From Mucor racemosus (Eukaryota > Mucoromycota > Mucoromycetes > Mucorales > Mucoraceae), in the NCBI GenBank assembly GCA_027405735.1, contig JAPEHQ010000002.1:2678501-2742500 (forward strand): a stretch of 64,000 bases of DNA, in the 5' to 3' direction. This document shows, in pieces, positions 33,892 to 44,933 of this stretch (the stretch's first letter is position 1; every line of letters starts with the position of its first letter). The notes under the pieces are model-generated. The model saw nothing but the letters and a program-made list of their open reading frames with translations. It ran no database searches and was not told where the DNA came from. A program made the position numbers and the translations under genes.

Positions 33892-35454
33892 CGAAATTAT
33901 CTTGTGCAGCACAGGTCGGCCGTAGTGAGCTTTGATGAGCAGGTTGCAGTGGAATTACATACTAAAAACGCTTGATAAAAATAAAACAACCTAAATTTCA
34001 AGTGTCGCTCATAAAATATGATGCCACTTGAAATGTGAACAACGATAATAAACAAACGCTTCAATTGAACACAATAACAAACGCATGCTAAAAATATGAA
34101 ATACCCTTTTTGAACCATACATGTCGTGTAGATGATAGCACCCTTGATCACGGCGCAATCAATTACACAAATGACATATATATCAAAACAGGATTCTATC
34201 CAAATCAATAATGATAATAAACAAAGATATCAATTTAGTCAACTACTCATCTATATCGTAGTTGCACTATCAATATAAATAAGATTCAAGCATATAAAAA
34301 CTACCCCTTAAAAATCAAGGTTACATAAAATAGATATAACAGAAATAAACAAAAACAACCATTTCCCAAAAGGTCGATATTGTCACACTTGACATACAAT
34401 CCCTTATGGTCAATGCTCTATACAATTTACCCCTTAAAATATCAAATCAATAACAATGTACTCAAAACTGGAAGATTACTAAATATACATCCATTCAAGT
34501 CTGATGGTATCCAAGTTCTCCAAATCACTATAAATACCCTCATACTTTTCAATTATTTTAACTCTTCAGAAATCTTTTGTAATAAAAACTTTAGCTGATT
34601 ATAATTGTATTTCTACTGCTTTTATTTTTTTATATTTTTTTATTTTAGTAAATCACATCGTAATTTACTGCACAGGTAAAGAAAAAGTAGTTGATGGTTT
34701 CAGTGTTGTAGAGGCGACGCAGACAAGCAGTATAGTCGTGATTTGATTTAATGGACTCAAAAATAAGGGATTTTCAATTTAAAAGATATTTTGAAATCTC
34801 CCGTTTTTTTCGTAATTTTACTGCCTAAATCCACTGAATCAATTCAGTGAATAGTGGACAATTTCATTTCTCCCTGTCGATTTTTGAGGATGTTAAACAG
34901 CCAATTTTGAAGCCAATTCCATTTCTAACTCATATTGAAATGCAATTCTTATAAATAGTCTTTTAAACCAAGGCCTAGAAGCTCTTAGTTCTTTCTTTTA
35001 TCATCAATTAGTTTTTCTAGTAATAAAGCCTACTACGTTCTCCATGATGAATGTTACTACTAGACTTTGTTATTACTCTTTCTATAAATAAGATTGTATG
35101 TATCCATAAACTCTCACTCCCAGTCCACTATATGAGTAAAATACAAATATCATTGGATAACTGTATTTAGCCGGTAATAGTCTTGATCTGATAGCCATGA
35201 AATTAGAATAAATATGGAGAATAACCAAATCAAGTGCCTAATTTACCTCAGTTTTTTGTAAAATTTCTTGTTATCCTTTGCTTAATTCACTTGCTCAAAT
35301 GTGAAAAACCTTTCCTAGCAGTATTATTAAATACTATAAAATAGTAATGCCTTTTTACTCTCATTTTTTGACCCAATATTACGAAAATGATTTATTTGAT
35401 TTCGTGAAAAACTCGATCGATTTTGTAAATACTTTTCCCCCTCCCACAATTCCA
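33892..35454. other. Intergenic, no gene seen
   Basis: AT-rich sequence without an ORF that looks protein-like; short open frames here have skewed composition. Includes the left flank of the Crypton region. Confidence 0.35.
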
Positions 35455-35715
35455 CTAAATCGAATTACGACTGTAGCTGGATGTAATTAGAGGAGGATCA
35501 TTAACATGCAATTGAAACGAGGAGTGTTTACCTTTTGTGTCGGGGTCGATATGTGATATTGCGTTGAACGTAGCTAAGGAACAAAGCCCATAATCAAAAT
35601 AATAGGGACTTATCTTCAAGTTCGCATACTGAGTCCCGGACTCAAGTCCCACCCTAATGAGAGACTTCAAATCAATAAATGTCTTATGATCAGCTTTCTG
35701 CATGAAATGTTTCAC
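35455..35715 (-). CDS. Possible short ORF next to the Crypton, unrecognised
   Basis: 86 codons from an ATG, with a reasonably protein-like composition (YANLKISPYYFDYGLCSLAT). No recognised domain. It overlaps a candidate left boundary of the Crypton element (about 35595). It could be a fragment or a chance frame. Confidence 0.2.
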   Translation of the reverse strand: MKHFMQKADHKTFIDLKSLIRVGLESGTQYANLKISPYYFDYGLCSLATFNAISHIDPDTKGKHSSFQLHVNDPPLITSSYSRNSI

Positions 35716-35814
35716 AAATAAATATTACTGAGAGCTGTCATCGAAGAGAATATTCTTAATTTTAACAAATAAATAATAAACAAACCATTTGAAAAAGAAT
35801 AATCCACTTATACA

Positions 35815-38174
35815 ATGACTAAGAAAACTGCAACTGCATCTATTGATAGTAGAATGTCCGCTTCATCTTCTACCTTGATTGATAATGATATTGATATGAT
35901 CAATATGATTGTCACTAATGATATTGATACGGTCAATACTGATATGGTTGACAACAACCAAAATGATGGTTCCAATGTAATATATGACATGGCAAGGAGT
36001 CTTGAAATTACTGCTGAACAAGCTCAAGATAATAGGCCCATAAACACTAAAAAAGCATATTCAGCGAAAGCTAAAGAGTTTCTTACATGGGCAGAGAAAA
36101 CCTTTGTACATGAAGATAAATTGCAAAGAGGAATTGTTTCTGGGGAAAAATTAAATTATTTTCTACACAAGGAGGTGAAAGCAAAGAATATTGCTAATGA
36201 ATTTAGCTTTTGATACTAACTGTCTTGTACGCCCTTATTATCCCAGGTTTTAAATCGTTTCTCTCGCAGAAAAACGAAAACAAAAGCAGCTCAAAGAATC
36301 AAATTTTTAACTGTCGAACAATACATAGCAGCAATTACAGATCTATACAAGACACAAGTTATAAAGAAAATAAATTGTAATAAAAATCCAAGAAAAGTAA
36401 TTGCAAGCGTATTGAAAAGTGCTAAAGAACGAGAATTCCAGACCAAGAGATCTAATTGCGAAGATCGTGGAGAAGGAACACTTGCCGATGGTTATACTTC
36501 ATTAGATCAAGTAGCAAATGTCATACAGTTCTATTTGAATAGCCAAAGAAATCATGGAGAAAACTTGAGAGATGCTGCCGCATTTCTTTTCTCCCATTAT
36601 TTTCTACTACGAGGACAATCTATCAGGCATGCTGAATTGACAGATTTTCAAACAGTTAATTTAGATAATGAGAGTATCAGGCCTGACATAGAATGTCTTG
36701 CTCTGGTGATGGTGTTGCGACAGGGAAAAACAAACAAAAATAACCGCTTGGAACTTGGTGGCTGCATCCGTAACACTCGCGTTGAAATTTGCCCTATAAT
36801 GTCTCTTGGCCTATATTTGTTTTGGCGTTTTCATGTTGAGAATGAGCCGTTTCCCGACTTCACTACTTCTCATAATTGGTATTTTATAAAGCTTTTTAAA
36901 TCTGATAACCAGGATTTAAAGAAAATCTGGAGCTACAACAGCCATCGTGATGCCGTTATAAGAGGATTAGATGGAGCAAAAATTTTCTCTAAAACAAAAA
37001 CACATATAAACCGTGGCTCTTCTGCGAGGATGGCTGATCTTGCTGGTGTTCACGAAGACCAAATTCGTCGTCTCGGTCGTTGGAATAACACAACAATGAA
37101 TGGTGCTTACCTTACTGGTTTGCCCAGGGAAGCAATGCGAGCAATGGCGGGTTTTACTATTCAGCAAGGACAATTTTACATTCCCAGGGCCTCACTGGAT
37201 CCTCCTGAAGATTTGACCAAGTTGATTTTTCCTCTACTGGATGAATGGAACGATCGATTACTAGCTAAGAATGTTGGTAAGAATAATGGTGACCCTATGG
37301 AAGTTACCGTGGCTGCAAAAGCTTGCTTTCAACTGTTTTTTATGTTGAGAAAAATTATTATTCAAGATTCAATTGTGATGATGGAGAAATTCCCCAATCA
37401 TCCATTATGGCAAAATGAATTGTTTTCTAATCCTATGTTTTTAGAATATAAAGAGTAAGCACTTGTTTGTGTTTTATATAGTATAAACTAATAAATCTTC
37501 TTCAAAGACGCATGACAGTGATCATGAAAGATAACAATGACCCTGCAAACATTTTGCTCCAACGTTGTGTTCCAATTTTAGAGGAAAAGATACGCATAAT
37601 GCATAATGACCTTTCTTCAAAATTGAATGATCATCTCACTACTCAAGAAACAACTAATGATTATATAACCCGTCTAATTACAGGTCAAGCAAGTATAAAC
37701 CTCAGCGTGAACTTACCAGATTTACAAAATGGCCAATCTCACATCTCAGCAACCACAAAACCACAACAAAACTTGATGTCAAATTCCAATCCACCACCAC
37801 CAACATTATCCTCATCATCATCAAATTCTCTTGAAGTTACAGAAAAGGTACCATATTACCAAATGAGTCGAGGAATTGTGTCCATCAAAGACTTGTGGAG
37901 AGAGTGGAAACATGGTTTGTGCGGTGGATATGCGGTACAAGATTTGGAAGAAAAGTTTGGAACAAGATGGAGACGAGCAGAGAAGGAAAAGAAGTTCTTC
38001 AATAGAAGAAAACTTATCATCAAGACAATCGAGGATTACGCCATGAAAAGGAACATTAGTTTAGAAACTGCAGTAAATATTGCAGAACGAAGAAGATCAC
38101 AGAAAGGATACTCGTTGCATTGGTTGGCGAATAACAAAATTGAAATCTTTGGAGTCAATGATGGCTCATTGTAA
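35815..38174 (+). CDS. Crypton tyrosine recombinase (Ndc10-like core + GCR1_C domain)
   Basis: DNA transposon recombinase of the Crypton group, predicted to excise and integrate circular DNA through a tyrosine-DNA link. Exons 35815..36174, 36247..37454 and 37508..38174 give 744 aa. Intron 1 has a textbook TACTAAC branch site. Residues 1-60 are acidic and disordered; about 70-200 is a SAM-like N-terminal DNA-binding region (NTKKAYSAKAKEFLTW). The catalytic core carries the box I arginine region LLRGQSIRH (R242/R246), H373-x-x-R376 (KTHINRG), a GRW motif and Y408 (GAYLTGLP). A C-terminal GCR1_C-type domain (about 645-720) includes IKDLWREWKHGL, WRRAEKEKKFFNRRK and a YSLHWL end. No internal stops or frameshifts, so it may be active or domesticated. 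The alternative, a host Ndc10-like protein, seems less likely in this repeat-rich context. Confidence 0.88.
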
Positions 38175-38899
38175 TAGCTTTTTCTATTCTTTCTTTGCAT
38201 TTCTTTATATTTTATTATTATTTTTATATATATACATATATATTCAATAAATAAACATCATTCAGCTTACTGTAAATACAACAAGTATCATAATATCATA
38301 TTGAAGTCTAAGCATAACATTTTACAAAATAAAGTCGATCTTGCCATGATTGTATTGACATAAATTTATTATTTTTTCCCTGGGGACTTGATCCGTAAAT
38401 AAGTGCACTTATTTACGGTTGTTTCTCAAATAAGTGAGCTTATTAGCATACTGGGTTCTAATCGTGTAGGGGACTTCCGGGACTTCCGAGGACTTCGACA
38501 CAAAATAATAGTTCATATTAAAGATTAAAACCTATGCTGACTGAGTTCCAAAATCGATTTGTGAAATCGACCAGAAAATGATTCAAAAAACAAAATTGTT
38601 TGTTATCTCATGAACTGCAAAGTAAGTAGATCTAGTGTATTAAATGTTTTTTGTACAGTTTTGGATTTTACATACATCTAAATATTCTCCACAACAATGT
38701 TTTATATTAAATTTTGCATAAAATGCAATTAAAATTTTGGAGGTTTTTTGAAGTTACACATGACTTTTTATAATTGTACCTCAAATATAAATAATGGAAA
38801 TAATGTGCAGCAAAATTATCTATCGATCTAGCTATTGATAAACCTTCTAGCTACATTTTTTATAGAGAAAATAAGATTTTTGTCATTTTTTTTCAAATT
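38175..38899. other. Crypton 3' flank
   Basis: No gene. Contains a perfect 26-bp palindrome at 38393-38418, a nearby AATAAG-TGAG-CTTATT inverted repeat (about 38430-38446) and three near-copies of GGACTTCCG at about 38471-38498. Confidence 0.6.
38393..38418. repeat. Perfect 26-bp palindrome
   Basis: CCGTAAATAAGTG followed at once by its reverse complement CACTTATTTACGG, 219 bp after the Crypton stop codon. Confidence 0.95.
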
Positions 38900-39420
38900 C
38901 AGAATTTCGGATGAGGGTACACATGGGGAAAATTGATGCTAGAAACAAAAAGTATCTCTTTGTACACATTTTTGACGATATCTCCACCAAAAATTAATAT
39001 TTCGAAAAAAACTAAATTGAGTCCGAGAGAGCTCAACAAGATCAATAAAATAAATGCAAACAAAATACTGCTCAATATAACGAATATTTTGTAATCTACA
39101 CTACAAAAGGAAAAAAAAGGAAGAAAAAAAAAGTGCTCAGAATTTTTTTATACTTAAATATGTTATAGAGCAATTTAAAACAAGTAAGTTTTATCATTCG
39201 AAAGTGTTAGTATAGCTTGATTTTTATAGAGATATGAAAGCTCAAAGTTTTCAATTTTTAGCACTGAATTAATGGTAAAAATCTGAAACATTAGCACTGA
39301 AAAATTAATACCAACAGCTAGAAATAGAATATATCTGGATATACATTTTTGGATTAAAGTTGAACATCTCATGTACATTGAAATACAATTTTTTCTTGGT
39401 GTTATTTAGTGAAAAAAAAA
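38900..39420 (+). repeat. Dispersed non-coding repeat, copy 1
   Basis: Similar to 52634..53749 and 55040..56560. Landmarks: GGATGAGGGTACACAT, ATCTCCACCAAAAATTAAT, an A-rich tract, GTGCTCAGAATTTTTTTATAC, and ACAAGTAAGTTTTAT. One unit of the family is present here. No protein is encoded. Confidence 0.75.
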
Positions 39421-40985
39421 GTAGAGTAGGGATGAAAAGTAGGACTTAGTTTTCAAGGAAAAAGCTGCGAATTTTACCTGTTTTTGAGTCTTTTATGATA
39501 TGTGACATATAAAATGAATTTAGGAATAGGTAGCATAATGCGTCCAATTCATACTTATTTTTTTAGTATCTAAGATATATCATAAAAGAGTTTACTCTGA
39601 GGTTAGTTATAGAAAAAAGGGCACGCTCTGATTTCAAAGATTTGAAACTTTTGAAATCAATTTTTGTAAATCAGGTTTCAAGGATATCAGTGGCATACCA
39701 ATCAAATTATGCAGTATAATTTTTTATCGCATATAGAAGGTGTTTCAGCAACTTGATGTCTCGTCAACTGCAGAGTGCAACAAGGAATAATACTGTATAA
39801 TAAAGTAAAATGTAAGTATGTATTAATTCAAAGTATTCTTTTTACCATATATATTCTAATAGAATAAGTTCTTTGAATTCTGATGTCATATTGAAATTTA
39901 CTGTTTGGAAGTTCCAAGTATAGCATCATAGAATATACCAAAAGGAAAGCATGATAGTAAAATATGTTTAATTTGCGCTGCTTTATAACGCACATGTTTA
40001 AATTTCAACAGCTTTCGATTTTATTTTTGAGCTTTTGTTGGAAAACGAGGGCTGACGCAAAAAAAATGGTAGAACTGTAAGATATGGCGTGTCTAATGTA
40101 CTGAAACTTATATTTTTTTAGTATTTGAAAAATGTAATCGTAAACTTCGACATGCTTAGCAAGAAGGGCAAAATGTGATCCGACTCTTTTTGTGCAAGGT
40201 CTCAGCTTGCTACACAATTTCTTGTAATATCACTGGTAATACCTGGACCGTATTTTTTATCATTAGTTGTGAGAAATCTAATTGTACGATTGCTGTGTTC
40301 AATATTTAGCTAGTTTTAGACACTAAATGACATCATGTTTAGAGTCTAATATAAATATCATTGACTATAATATTTTTCTAATTAGCAAAGCGAACCCTTG
40401 GGTAGGCGAGAAGCAGCAGCAAAAGTTAGCGTATCTTTGATAATGAATCAACTTGAATTTTGGCATTGATCTATACATAGTACATGCAGTTGTTGTGTTT
40501 GAGAAAAATTGTAATACTCCGATCAATAAACTATTAGATCCCTTCACCACTGTGTGTAATTTGACGAATTCTAAATTGAAATTCTCCATTCAACGCTCCG
40601 CGAATCGAAATCTAATAAGGCTTTCCCGTTTAACAGCATTTACAACTATGAATTATCTAATAATACACTGAGTAACCATATGCAACAGGTTGCTGCAAGA
40701 CACGTTGATCTATCAACATGATCAAAATATAAACAAACATATACAAAAAAAACCCTCACAGACACTTAAGAAGGAGAAGTGTACGTAGACCCACAGTACC
40801 CGTAAGACCATGCTCAGGAAAACAAAAATAACGTCAATGAAATATAATTGATTCCATATTTGGTAGCACACTTGAGTTTCCTTTAAATTGATTTTTTTTT
40901 TTCTATTTCTTTTTTCTTTTCTTTCTTTCTTTTTTTTTTTGTAATAGTTTATATACATTCCCCCCTTCCTTTTCTCTCAATTATA
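39421..40985. other. Intergenic, upstream of the glycosyltransferase
   Basis: AT-rich, no supported ORF. CT/poly-T leader at about 40890-40980 directly before the ATG at 40986. Confidence 0.4.
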
Positions 40986-42230
40986 ATGCAATGTTTAAAT
41001 ATTACAAGACAAAAACTAAAGCAAAGTGTAAATTGGATTGGCCAAAACAAGCGTATTGTGATCAATATAGTTAAATACGGCATCCTTTCTGCATTCCTGG
41101 TAGCCATCTCTTTTTTCATGCTTTGTAGACTAGAAGTAAACGCCCATGTCTATATCAGAAATTGGTTGTCACCACCACAACCTGTTGTCATTGAACCACT
41201 ATCAAAATGCTTCAGCAACTTGCCCCCAGACAGCCCTTATTACCAAGGCAACCAAAAGTTCAGCGCCAATTTTGTTCCTGGCCTCCCTGTATGGGAAGCA
41301 CATACTTGTTATGATTTTGCTGCTTTATTTAAACCTCAAAGATACCCTCATGATGGAGATCAATTATTTCACACATATTGGTCTTCTAATTTGACTAAAG
41401 AATTTGAAGAAAAACAAGTAGCCACTCTACGCTCTTTCTCTGCTACTCAAAATGCCAATCATTCATTGATTGTTTGGATTCCTGCTGAAGATGAAGATCG
41501 TTTAACAAAATCCGAGGGTTGGAATTACTTGACTCGATCTCAACAAAAGAGAGATCGAATTGTGTTTAAAGTTGTTCAACCCCAAATACTTGTCAAAGAT
41601 ACACCCATTGAACCTTTTGTCGATACTTGGCAATCACTTGTACAAGACGGCAATGATGGAAAAGGAAGAGACGACTTGTTGAGAATGCTTGTGCTTTATC
41701 GTTATGGTGGTTTGTGGTTTGATATCGATACTATGTTTGTTAGAGATTTAGCTCCACTTTTTGAACACGAATGGATTGCTCAAGGAAGTTGTTCAACTGG
41801 TATGTTTGGAAATCCTTTTACCGGTGCTTTATTCCACTTTCATCAAAGTTCTCCTTACGTTTGTGAAATCTTGGAAGGTGCGGCTGATTTGTTTAAAGCT
41901 AGGATACAAGTAAAAAAGGGACTCTCTGAACCTCCTAAAAGATACCTTGTTACAGGACCAGAAATCTTTGGATCAAAACTTTACTATCGAATTTATAGAA
42001 GAGTGTTACACCACGGCATTAAACCTTGGTCTATTTTACCATGGTGTTTCACTGATCCTTCTCAATGTAGAAGATCAAATTCACTCCCAAGCTTATTTTC
42101 GAATACTGATTTTGATGAAAAGCGTGTCCGTCAGACATTTGCTTACCATTGGAGAGATCGCTGGGCGGCCACACCTGGTACCATTTTTAAGTTTTTAGAC
42201 TCTTTACACAAGAAGCGAACCAACTGGTAA
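40986..42230 (+). CDS. Type II Golgi glycosyltransferase, DXD sugar-binding family (GT32-like)
   Basis: Intronless, 414 aa. A short basic cytosolic N-terminus is followed by one membrane anchor (about 29-48, YGILSAFLVAISFFMLC), then a stem and lumenal catalytic domain. The DXD motif is D246-I-D248 in YRYGGLWFDIDTMFVRDL, preceded by KGRDDLLRMLVLYRYGG, the usual signature of GT32 enzymes (OCH1-like mannosyltransferases and alpha-1,4-galactosyl/GlcNAc transferases). A nucleotide-sugar plus Mn2+ mechanism is expected in the secretory pathway, for glycoprotein or glycolipid glycans. The C-terminal half has several Cys and a final AYHWRDRWAA motif. Donor and acceptor cannot be told from sequence. 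Confidence 0.87.
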   Translation: MQCLNITRQKLKQSVNWIGQNKRIVINIVKYGILSAFLVAISFFMLCRLEVNAHVYIRNWLSPPQPVVIEPLSKCFSNLPPDSPYYQGNQKFSANFVPGLPVWEAHTCYDFAALFKPQRYPHDGDQLFHTYWSSNLTKEFEEKQVATLRSFSATQNANHSLIVWIPAEDEDRLTKSEGWNYLTRSQQKRDRIVFKVVQPQILVKDTPIEPFVDTWQSLVQDGNDGKGRDDLLRMLVLYRYGGLWFDIDTMFVRDLAPLFEHEWIAQGSCSTGMFGNPFTGALFHFHQSSPYVCEILEGAADLFKARIQVKKGLSEPPKRYLVTGPEIFGSKLYYRIYRRVLHHGIKPWSILPWCFTDPSQCRRSNSLPSLFSNTDFDEKRVRQTFAYHWRDRWAATPGTIFKFLDSLHKKRTNW

Positions 42231-42838
42231 GAAATTCTTTACTTTTTTGCTGGGCTTAGGTTAATGCTTTTTTTTTATAATTTGTAACATTATTATTACT
42301 ATTTACTTTTTTTTTTTCTCTTTCTCCATTTTGTTTCGTTAATATTTCATCATAATAAATCACGCTTTTAAATCAAACATCTCATCTCTTCCCCAAGAAA
42401 AGCTTTTTTTTTTGAAACAATTCGAATAATCATCAATTTACTCGGCACTAAATTAAATGGCCGTATTTAGATGCCAAGCCAGAATTGATTTGCATGTGTA
42501 ACAAATTAAAAGTAATGTCCAATCAAGTAATTGCGTAAAATGTGATAATATAACTTGTTTATTATAAGTTGATAAATACTTTACTGTGATTGCCGAACAT
42601 CATAGAACAGAATCGACTGGGGATTTATGAAATCAAACCGAATGCAGTTTATGAAATCCTTTTATGTGGTATAAATGTAATGCGGGATAAGCAATGGCTT
42701 TCAAAATCCATAGTAAAGTGCGCCACACCTAACAAATAAAAGAATGTGCCTTATTTGTGCATGTTTATGTTTATTACGTGGATCAAGCCAATCAATTGCG
42801 TAACACAAATCAACAGGAAAGTTAAATGTTGTTGTTGA
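42231..42838. other. Intergenic, 3' flank of glycosyltransferase
   Basis: Poly-T rich 3' flank with no ORF; nothing else recognised. Confidence 0.4.
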
Positions 42839-43228
42839 TTAACTGCAGCTGTACTTGTCAGACAAGATTGATATTGTAAATTCCCGTCTATTTTTCGTCG
42901 GTATAAAGTGGTAGGATTATTCTGAAGATCCCTTTTCTGGAAATGCATTCAATTCGTCTTTGGGATTATCTGATTCAGCAACGAATTCCCAAATATAACT
43001 TATTTGACTTTGCCATGATCATATAACTGTAGATCAACAATTGCTTCTTCATAAATTCTGATTGATTTCCATTCAACCTTCATCGATAAATCCTGTATAA
43101 TACCCACTCATTAGGTGGCCGTTATTGAACTTAGATTCATTGACAAAGAGCTGAATTGCTTTAATATTCTTCGACTGAAAAACTCCAATTTCACCCATAG
43201 TTTGGCAAATAATTGTGTGCGTCTTGAT
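42839..43228 (-). pseudogene. Degenerate ORF, unrecognised protein
   Basis: The minus strand from about 43198 reads MGEIGVFQSKNIKAIQLFVN and on to SGYYTGFIDEG, then a stop. In a shifted frame it continues VEWKSIRIYEEAIVDLQLYD, another stop, then WEFVAESDNPKDELNAFPEK, a stop, and FIPTKNRREFTISIL. The phrases are protein-like but are broken by at least two stops and a frame change, with no GT-AG introns explaining them. Family unknown; probably a dead transposon or duplicated gene. Confidence 0.5.
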
Positions 43229-44897
43229 GTCTCACTCTGTGAATCTCATTCTTTCCTGTATTATTGCTGCCTATACTAAATATTTTTCCTTTCTACAGAA
43301 TCTCAAATAAAGAGACTTATTATTAGAACAATATAAGTGAGGTATTACTGATCCGGCTTTCAAGCTGTATGTATAAATAAGAACCCCATTACTAAGGACC
43401 ATCAGATCACCAGAAAATGTACAGGCTTTTCGATATTCAAACAGTTAGACATCGTATCAGGCCAGGTAATATGAATATTATTTTAAGGCTTTACTTTGAT
43501 ATTTACTGAATTTTCATTACCAATTCCTGATAAAGTATTTGAGGAATCATCAAATTCTGGTAATTTGCATATATTATTTAGCTGATGGAATTTTAATCAA
43601 TGAATATGCGATAGTATGCTTCCTACCTACTATGCATTCATGCCGATTTTTTGGTTATATTTCCCCTTGCTTTTGTGCACCTTTTCCCCGGTTCACATTG
43701 AACACGCATCCTCTCATTAACTATGCTATACATATTTAAAAAGAGAAAAGCAATGAAAAGTACTCTGGTAAATATTCTTACTGTGTACTAATGTGAGTGA
43801 TACTGAAATGTGTACAAGAGCTATTCTAGTGTAAAATGGAAATCGAAATTGCACAAATATTATCTCACCTGAATTAACACCAAGACTATAATATAATACT
43901 ATATTTATTCTTTGAACGATATATGGCTTATTGATACACGACGCTCTTAAAATTATATGTAACTGTTGTGAAAATCTAGAATCTAATTTAAAATCTAATT
44001 ATAAAGCATTGGAATGCTTTTACTGCATATTTACACAACAACCGCAATAACGGATGTAACTTTAAAATAAACAATAATTAAAGTGCATGCTTTTATTTTT
44101 TGTTCGTTTATATTCATATATACGGCGTTTATCACTATTTTTATAACCATGGTCGTATTTCACAGCCAAAAATTAAATAAATACAATAATTTAAATAAAA
44201 AAGGAATCATACAACGACAACGTACACCCAAACAGAGAGAAGGAAGAAGAAGGAAGAGGAGAACAAGAATATACAAAAAAAAGTGATACAGTTATTTAGT
44301 AACTTGCCTTCGCATTATCATTAAATGTACTTACGACCGCTTAATCAAGGATAGCGATAACCACCCTGGAAGATTTTTGATGAGTTTGTTTGTAAACCTG
44401 ATCCCGCTCTAAAAGAACAATATATTAGACGAGAATTTCATTCCTGAATTGTTATTACTTATAAGGATGATGATCAATCGAATGGAGGAGAGAAGGGACG
44501 AGAACTCTAAGTCTTTAGGGTTTTCTAATCGAGTATGGGCAGCCTGCAGACAGCAGAGAGCCGTTTTGAGAGGGCTTTTGTATGTTTGTTGTTGATAGAA
44601 TTTGAATCAGTTGTTGGAGTAAATGTAAATATGAATGAGGAGATGAGATAAGATGCTGAAATGAAGCTGTTGAAATGACCTGTATTTATACACAAACGAT
44701 GGATACGTATAGTAGTCATTTTAGAAGTAATTTAGTATTCTTTTATTATATTTTGTAAAAAAAAACTAATGATTATGAAAAAGCAAGAGACAACATAATA
44801 TGTATCTTTGAAAATAACAGTTATATATATTTTCTAACTATTGGCACAGTACGATGAAAAGCTTCTTATAATTAAGTAAAACAGGCCAACGGCAGTA
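43229..44897. other. Intergenic, no gene seen
   Basis: AT-rich sequence. The short ORFs present have low-complexity or basic-repeat translations and no motif. Nothing else can be supported. Confidence 0.35.
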
Positions 44898-44933
44898 CGA
44901 GCTGTACACTGCGTAGCGGTGTTGACCAGCTCG
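44898..44933 (-). other. 3' UTR stem-loop directly after a stop codon
   Basis: Immediately after the TAA at 44936-44934, CGAGCTG pairs with CAGCTCG (7 bp), with an inner ACAC/GTGT pairing and a GC-rich loop. It stands out from its AT-rich surroundings. Confidence 0.5.

Noticed and set aside
44083..44286. 67-codon plus-strand ORF with hydrophobic start and Arg/Lys tail
   Set aside because: Tail is translated purine-rich low complexity; no neighbours, introns or motif support it.
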